Below are positions 7,124-11,219 of a stretch of DNA of 11,219 nt, one piece after another; the stretch's first letter is position 1, and each line of letters opens with the position of its first letter. The notes below the pieces were generated by a model, which saw nothing but the letters and a program-made list of their open reading frames with translations, searched no databases and had not been told where the DNA came from. The translations under genes were made by a program, and so were the position numbers. The DNA is from JAGNRR01 sp964612525 (GTDB taxonomy: Bacteria; Bacteroidota; Bacteroidia; Chitinophagales; Chitinophagaceae). The stretch is from contig CAZTCQ010000083.1 of the NCBI GenBank assembly GCA_964612525.1, forward strand, positions 1 to 11,219, read 5' to 3'.

Positions 7124-8434
7124 CTACCTCTTTACCACTTTCACTCGGCTCACTTTACTTCCTTCACTTAACTCAAGTGTATACAGACCATTGACAAAAT
7201 TAGTAATGTCAATTTCAAATTTTATTCCACTTAGTTTTTCTTCTTTATAAACTACCTGACCTAACGAATTTAGAACTTGCAAGTTTGCATTATGTAATAT
7301 CTCACCTGAGCGAATACTAAACTTATTAGTAAAAGGATTTGGGTAAACTTGCAAATTGATTTCACGCTTAATTTCTGCCACCGAATTGGGAGCGCACATT
7401 AGTTTATTCAAAATTTTCCAAATATCATTGGTCATGGCCGTGCCTACGAAACCAGCATTTCCTGAAGCTCCCATTCTTACAAACACAATATTCTTACTAG
7501 GGCAAATAACTAACAACTGATCATTTTTACCCAAAGCGGCATACACATCATCGGGAGCATCAGGAAATATTTTACCTGTAATGGGCGTTTGAATCCCGGG
7601 CAACATATAACTACTTTGGCCGTTGAGCCACCACAAATAACCATAGGAATTATTGAGAGACTGGGAGGGCGTTATCATTTCATTGAAGTAATTGGTATCG
7701 GTCATAATCTGTGTACCAGCCCAGTTTCCCTTGCCATTCATTAATAAACCAAAGCGTGCCATTCTGCGAGGCTTGCTATAGAATACTCGATTATAAAGAA
7801 TTGGTATAAAGGCCCCTGCAATCCCAGTTGAGCTAAACAGCTTCTGAAATATGTAAGTATTGGCGGATACGCCTGTTGCATTTTGAATAACTTGTTGTAA
7901 CAATGTATAGGGTGCATTATGATAAGACCATCTCGTTCCTGCATCTGCCAGATACGTCAAGCAGGTATCATCCGTGCAGGTTGCCGTTAGAAAAGTATCA
8001 TTCAAACCCGCATTCATGGAAAGCTGATGCTTAACCGTAATTAAGTCTTCCTTAGCCTGTGGAGCAACAGTCCATCCAGTTCCCAGATAGTCTGAGGTCT
8101 TATCATTGACATTCAGAAAATTTTCTTGTTGTGCCAAGCCAACGGCAAAAGCCGTCATGGTTTTACCTGCACTATTCCATGCATGGGAACTATCGGCCGT
8201 AAACGTACCAAAATATTTTTCGTGAACAATCTTTCCGTCTTTTAAGAGTATGAATGCATCAGTACCCTGTCCATCTAGATAATCATTTAGTGTGTCTATG
8301 TAATTGGCACACCAACCCAAACTACTCGCCGAAATCGAATCCCATTGAGTACCCGTTGTAGGTGGGAAATAAAGGTTTTGTGCACCACAAATTACCGGTA
8401 AAAGAAAAACGAATAGGAGAATTTGTTTTTTCAT
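7124..8434 (-). CDS. Secreted beta-lactamase-fold serine hydrolase with T9SS sorting domain
   Basis: This 436-residue protein starts with a signal peptide (MKKQILLFVFLLPVICGA, cleavage likely before Q19). A serine hydrolase domain of the beta-lactamase/transpeptidase fold follows at about 45-345. The catalytic motif S88-A-G-K91 is the S-x-x-K nucleophile and base, and Y171-H-N173 is the Y-x-N motif. The segment YAALGKNDQLLVICP (298-312) occupies the third-motif region, with G302 in place of a classical KTG. C153 and C158 could form a disulfide. The C-terminal T9SS domain (about 361-436) has YPNPF, LNSLGQVVY, NGLYTLEL and a KVVKR end. Family members include esterases, D-amino-acid peptidases and amide hydrolases, so a true beta-lactamase is not implied. 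Surface location is expected. The last residues are nearly identical to those of the 843-aa gene. A TATCTTTA box lies upstream. Confidence 0.9.
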   Translation of the reverse strand: MKKQILLFVFLLPVICGAQNLYFPPTTGTQWDSISASSLGWCANYIDTLNDYLDGQGTDAFILLKDGKIVHEKYFGTFTADSSHAWNSAGKTMTAFAVGLAQQENFLNVNDKTSDYLGTGWTVAPQAKEDLITVKHQLSMNAGLNDTFLTATCTDDTCLTYLADAGTRWSYHNAPYTLLQQVIQNATGVSANTYIFQKLFSSTGIAGAFIPILYNRVFYSKPRRMARFGLLMNGKGNWAGTQIMTDTNYFNEMITPSQSLNNSYGYLWWLNGQSSYMLPGIQTPITGKIFPDAPDDVYAALGKNDQLLVICPSKNIVFVRMGASGNAGFVGTAMTNDIWKILNKLMCAPNSVAEIKREINLQVYPNPFTNKFSIRSGEILHNANLQVLNSLGQVVYKEEKLSGIKFEIDITNFVNGLYTLELSEGSKVSRVKVVKR

Positions 8435-8452
8435 AGTTCGCTTTTGACAAGC

Positions 8453-8460
8453 TAAAGATA
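8453..8460 (-). promoter_or_regulatory. -7 box of the serine hydrolase gene
   Basis: The minus strand reads TATCTTTA, one mismatch from TAnnTTTG, 18 nt before the ATG at 8434. This spacing is the same as for the 843-aa gene. Confidence 0.45.
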
Positions 8461-8474
8461 AAAAAGTTTAAATT

Positions 8475-8549
8475 CGTAAACACACTATGTCAAACAAAAT
8501 CCATAACCGTCCAGTCGAAAAGCAAGAAGAAAACGTACAATGTTTTGAG
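8475..8549. repeat. Conserved flank, copy B, with antisense ORF start
   Basis: This is the second copy of the 7041-7123 flank. It opens with CGTAAACACACTATG. Relative to copies A and C it lacks about eight bases between CGTAAA and the ATG, which removes the TAGCAA part. The plus-strand ATG at 8487 opens MSNKIHNRPVEKQEENVQCF..., again 36 codons, ending at 8597 inside the antisense of the neighbouring T9SS tail. The distance from the ATG to the end of the T9SS gene is 63 bp, as in copy A. Confidence 0.7.
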
Positions 8550-11081
8550 TTATCGCTTTACTACTTTCAGTCTACTCACTTTACTTCCTTCACGTAACTC
8601 AAGAGTGTACAGACCATTTGAAAAATTTGAAATATCAATATTAAATTTAGTCCCAGCAAGTCCTTGATTTTGATAGATTACTTGACCAAGCGCATTCAGT
8701 ATTTTCATACTAGCATCATTCAGCAAATTCTTAGATGTAATTACAAAACTGCTGCGAGCAGGGTTAGGATAAACTGAAACTCCGTCTAATAAAATGTCAT
8801 CTACACCCACATTTGTAAACATAATACAATCGGAAGTATCGCTGCAGCCATTTTGATTAACTACTACTGCATAATCTCCATTGGATGTTACGGTATACGT
8901 TTGATTTGTAGCTCCTGAAATGAGAGTGTACGGATTGCAATTTATCCATTGATAAGTCGATCCATTCGGACTAGCACTCAAGGTCAAGCCATTTGGTGAA
9001 GCACTAGCGTTTGTAGAATGAATGGTAAGATTTAAAATCAAAGTACTATCACAACCTAGACCATTCTGAAATATTTGCGCATAAGCTCCAGAACTTGTAT
9101 AAGTTTGACTATTTAATGTATAGGAGTCGCAGGAGGTCTGTGAAATTGAATTCGTTGTTGAATTATTCACAGTTAAATTTATTGTAACCAAACTATCACA
9201 ACCAGAAGATGATAGCAACGTGTCAATATATACACCACTTGTATACCATATATAATTCGAGCTAGGAGATACAAATGAATCACAAGCCAAAATTGTTTGA
9301 GAACTACTGGTGGTATAGTTTATAGTATAGTTATAAATGATAATACTGTCACAATTATTAAGACTACTTAAAGTATCAGTAAATGCTCCTGAAGTATAAA
9401 ATATAGTTCCTCCCAAACTTACGCTATCACAACTAATCAGATTGATAGTACTTACTGTACTGGGATGCAAATTAATATCATATACGGTATTACTGTCGCA
9501 GCCATTATTATCATAAAAGAATTGTGTAAAATAACCAGACGAATTATATGTTATCCCATTAACATCAATACTATTCCAACATGTGTCAATTCTAATAGTC
9601 TGATATGGCCAACAACAATCGTTCAGTTTTGTAAGAAACCCGTTGGGATTGTAACCATTTTGTGGCAAGTATGAAACAACAGAATTGATGTTTGATCCCG
9701 GATCTAAATCAATATTATAAATGAAAACTCCAGCAGCGTAAATTGAGCCGTTGGGTCCGAATTCGATGTCATATGTTCTTGTATAATTTCCGGAGGGAGT
9801 ATATTCTTTAGCCCATAGAAATTCAGCATTTGAGTCCAATTTGAGAAGATAAGAACGAAGAGAACCCCCTATACTTTGACCAAGATTATACACACTGCTA
9901 GTATCGGAATCAAAATCAACAATTCCATAAAAACTTGCACCAATACATACAGCAGAAGTACTGTCTACGGCAAGTCCAAAATCTGAGTTATTAAGCGGAC
10001 TTGGTAAATTTCTTACCCATAACAATTGTCCCATAGAATCTATTTTACAAACAAAACCATTATGAGTACTAGAAGGGTAAATAGATTCGTTCCCCGGACC
10101 TATTTTAAAATCACTTGTATCATTTAACGAACCGATTGTATATATATTCCCTTGGTTATCGGAACGAAGTTCATTACCAAATGCTTGTGCTATGATTCCC
10201 GATTCTATAATAGTACGTGCCCATTTAAAATTGCCATTTAAATCAAATTTTAATAAAAAAGGTTCAAAATTGCTACCGACATGAGTTAACCAATTCTGTT
10301 GCCCAATGGCGGGGTTAAAATCGACGGTCCCATGAAAAGTACCGTAAACTATAACATTATCATTTGGATCAATCGCCAATGAATAACCAATTACATCCTC
10401 TGAAAGTTCTCCAACTGATTTAGCCCACAAAAAGTTTCCATTGGAATCTAGTTTCAAAACAAACATATCCCAGCCTCCCAATGAAGGCATATTGAAGAGG
10501 CCTGGACCAGGATCAAAATCAGTGTTACCTGAAAACCGACCTGTAGTGAGAACATTCCCTTGATTATCAATTTCAATATCAAAACTATGTTCGTGATTCC
10601 AAAAAGCATCAACTTTCTTAACCCACTTAAAAATGCCCGAAGTGTCGATTTTAAGAATAAATATTGCAGTGTATCCCGCTCCAAGTACATTGGTATTAGG
10701 TCCTGCATCAAAATCTACAGTATCGCTAAAAAAACCAGTAATGAATAAGTTACCATTATCATAGTCAATATCAGAAGCTTGATCAGTTCCAATTCCGCCT
10801 AATTCATAAGCCCAAACAAGAGAACCCATAGGACTATATTTAAGAACAAAGATATCTGAATTGCCCGAGGAGACAAGATTAAAACTACTTGAACTAGAAT
10901 CAACGTCTATTGTATCTCTAAATGTTCCTACTTTATAAATATTCCCAGATTCATCAACCGATATTTTTTCTGATGACAAATTTGAAAAAGATCTAGGAAT
11001 ATGCCTGCCGTATTCATAAGTCTGTGCAAAGCTTGATAAAGAAATAGAAAGAACTAGAAAATACAAAAAAGTCTTCTTCAC
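8550..11081 (-). CDS. Secreted propeller and cysteine-ladder repeat protein with T9SS sorting domain
   Basis: I place the start at GTG 11081, giving 843 residues. The protein then begins with a clean signal peptide (VKKTFLYFLVLSISLSSFAQ), and a perfect -7 box (TACCTTTG) lies 18 nt upstream. The frame is open for 33 more codons to an ATG at 11180, but that stretch contains the promoter. The mature protein has seven SBBP-like repeats (about 21-487). Four cysteine-bearing repeats of about 49 residues follow (about 498-688), of the form SCDS...Y..SG.y.dtl....GCDS...lnlti. Next come an Ig/PKD-like segment (about 689-757, STYQWINC...GDYAVVV...GCSD) and a T9SS sorting domain (about 766-843, VYPNPARSSF...KVVKR). 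It is probably a surface adhesin or structural protein; no catalytic motif is seen. The tail closely resembles that of the serine hydrolase. Confidence 0.85.
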   Translation of the reverse strand: MKKTFLYFLVLSISLSSFAQTYEYGRHIPRSFSNLSSEKISVDESGNIYKVGTFRDTIDVDSSSSSFNLVSSGNSDIFVLKYSPMGSLVWAYELGGIGTDQASDIDYDNGNLFITGFFSDTVDFDAGPNTNVLGAGYTAIFILKIDTSGIFKWVKKVDAFWNHEHSFDIEIDNQGNVLTTGRFSGNTDFDPGPGLFNMPSLGGWDMFVLKLDSNGNFLWAKSVGELSEDVIGYSLAIDPNDNVIVYGTFHGTVDFNPAIGQQNWLTHVGSNFEPFLLKFDLNGNFKWARTIIESGIIAQAFGNELRSDNQGNIYTIGSLNDTSDFKIGPGNESIYPSSTHNGFVCKIDSMGQLLWVRNLPSPLNNSDFGLAVDSTSAVCIGASFYGIVDFDSDTSSVYNLGQSIGGSLRSYLLKLDSNAEFLWAKEYTPSGNYTRTYDIEFGPNGSIYAAGVFIYNIDLDPGSNINSVVSYLPQNGYNPNGFLTKLNDCCWPYQTIRIDTCWNSIDVNGITYNSSGYFTQFFYDNNGCDSNTVYDINLHPSTVSTINLISCDSVSLGGTIFYTSGAFTDTLSSLNNCDSIIIYNYTINYTTSSSQTILACDSFVSPSSNYIWYTSGVYIDTLLSSSGCDSLVTINLTVNNSTTNSISQTSCDSYTLNSQTYTSSGAYAQIFQNGLGCDSTLILNLTIHSTNASASPNGLTLSASPNGSTYQWINCNPYTLISGATNQTYTVTSNGDYAVVVNQNGCSDTSDCIMFTNVGVDDILLDGVSVYPNPARSSFVITSKNLLNDASMKILNALGQVIYQNQGLAGTKFNIDISNFSNGLYTLELREGSKVSRLKVVKR
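9018..9593 (-). repeat. Four tandem cysteine-ladder (CDS-type) repeats
   Basis: Four units each begin with a Cys in an [ST]C or [AS]CDS context and close with a GCDS or NCDS Cys before a beta strand. Numbered from the GTG start, the Cys residues are 501, 528, 551, 577, 600, 628, 651 and 677. The gap between units is exactly 23 residues every time, while the gap within units varies from 26 to 28. This suggests a regular disulfide-pinned fibre. Similar repeats are common in large secreted Bacteroidota proteins. Confidence 0.8.
9621..11021 (-). repeat. Seven degenerate SBBP repeat units
   Basis: Seven units of about 65 residues share the W-[AV]-[KR], D-x-x-G-N-[VI] and [VTS]-D-F-[DN] landmarks of the 571-aa protein, but are more diverged. 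The first unit lacks the leading Trp, and the later units replace the GG pair. The count of seven again fits one closed propeller. Confidence 0.8.
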
Positions 11082-11099
11082 AAAATAAGGATTATAGCG

Positions 11100-11107
11100 C
11101 AAAGGTA
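11100..11107 (-). promoter_or_regulatory. -7 box of the 843-aa gene
   Basis: The minus strand reads TACCTTTG, an exact match to the Bacteroidota -7 consensus TAnnTTTG, 18 nt upstream of the GTG at 11081. It lies inside the longer open frame and so supports the shorter start. A TTG occurs further upstream (11138-11136), but the 28-nt gap is longer than usual. Confidence 0.6.
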
Positions 11108-11149
11108 AATAGAAAAAATAATGAAAGAAGTATCGCAAATAATAATTAT

Positions 11150-11219
11150 CGTAAATTAGCAACCACACTATGTCAAACAAACTCCATAACCGTCCACTAG
11201 AAGAACAAGAAGAAATAAC
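11150..11219. repeat. Conserved flank, copy C, cut by the window edge
   Basis: This is the third copy of the flank. On the plus strand CGTAAATTAGC precedes an ATG at 11170 opening MSNKLHNRPLEEQEEI and running out of the window. It is 41/45 identical to copy A over the first 15 codons, and three of the four differences are synonymous. TAAATTAG is one mismatch from a -7 box, the best of the three copies. Copies A and B both sit 63 bp from the end of a T9SS gene, so a further minus-strand T9SS gene ending near position 11233 is predicted. Alternatively this copy is the intact plus-strand gene from which A and B derive. Confidence 0.65.

Noticed and set aside
7741..7944. 67-codon minus-strand open frame within the serine hydrolase gene
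   Set aside because: Alternate frame of the region coding the Y-H-N motif; no independent support.
8390..8396. Lipoprotein signal in the serine hydrolase (Cys16 after PVI)
   Set aside because: Positions before the Cys (P-V-I) do not fit a lipobox, and a normal cleavage site (CGA before Q19) fits; T9SS cargo uses standard signal peptides.
8520..8545. Small hairpin AAAAC...GTTTT in flank copy B as a terminator
   Set aside because: Only a 5-bp AT-rich stem, and copy A does not conserve it; no T-run follows.
9018..9593. The repetitive stretch as a CRISPR array or DNA satellite
   Set aside because: The similarity is at protein level and in frame; the DNA copies are too diverged for direct repeats with spacers.
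9465..10748. Plus- and minus-strand open frames of 62 to 85 codons inside the 843-aa gene
   Set aside because: They overlap the repeat-coding region in other frames and lack start signals or recognisable sequence.

Overview
The window looks like Bacteroidota, probably Flavobacteriia or a related class. The DNA is AT-rich and genes lack Shine-Dalgarno sites. Several starts lie just downstream of TAnnTTTG-like -7 boxes. Three exported proteins end in type IX secretion system (T9SS) C-terminal sorting domains with a YPNP motif and a basic ...KVVKR or KKVIKR tail. Everything here is read from sequence by eye; no searches were run.

Region 1 (about 1-2133, minus strand) is an envelope-related unit. 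In transcription order it holds a six-helix membrane protein, a 99-aa winged-helix regulator and creD, which runs off the left edge. The same 17-bp palindrome, ACTTTG-N5-CAAAGT, lies immediately upstream of the first gene and again upstream of creD. In both places it overlaps the likely -7 promoter element. I infer that it is the regulator's operator and that the regulator controls both itself and creD.

Region 2 (2246-5248, plus strand) is a tightly overlapping three-gene operon: a 63-aa one-helix peptide with a YIDPGSGS motif, a NoeA-like protein ending in a SAM-dependent methyltransferase domain, and a membrane-anchored sulfatase/phosphoglycerol-transferase-like enzyme. Surface-glycan modification is the likely job. 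The N-terminal half of the NoeA-like protein carries what reads as a protein-kinase-like catalytic core, which makes this operon the best candidate for an under-described system.

Region 3 (5256-11219, minus strand) is a head-to-tail array of three secreted T9SS cargo genes: a seven-repeat SBBP beta-propeller protein, a beta-lactamase-fold serine hydrolase, and a larger protein with a seven-repeat propeller, four cysteine-ladder repeats and an Ig-like segment. Each has its own -7 box. The spacers hold three copies of a conserved flank that carries an antisense ORF start (MSNK[LI]HNRP...). In two copies this flank is joined without indels to a near-identical T9SS tail. The third copy sits at the right edge and predicts another T9SS gene ending a few bases outside the window. 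No RNA genes, insertion sequences or CRISPR arrays were seen, and no gene-free stretch exceeds 300 bases.
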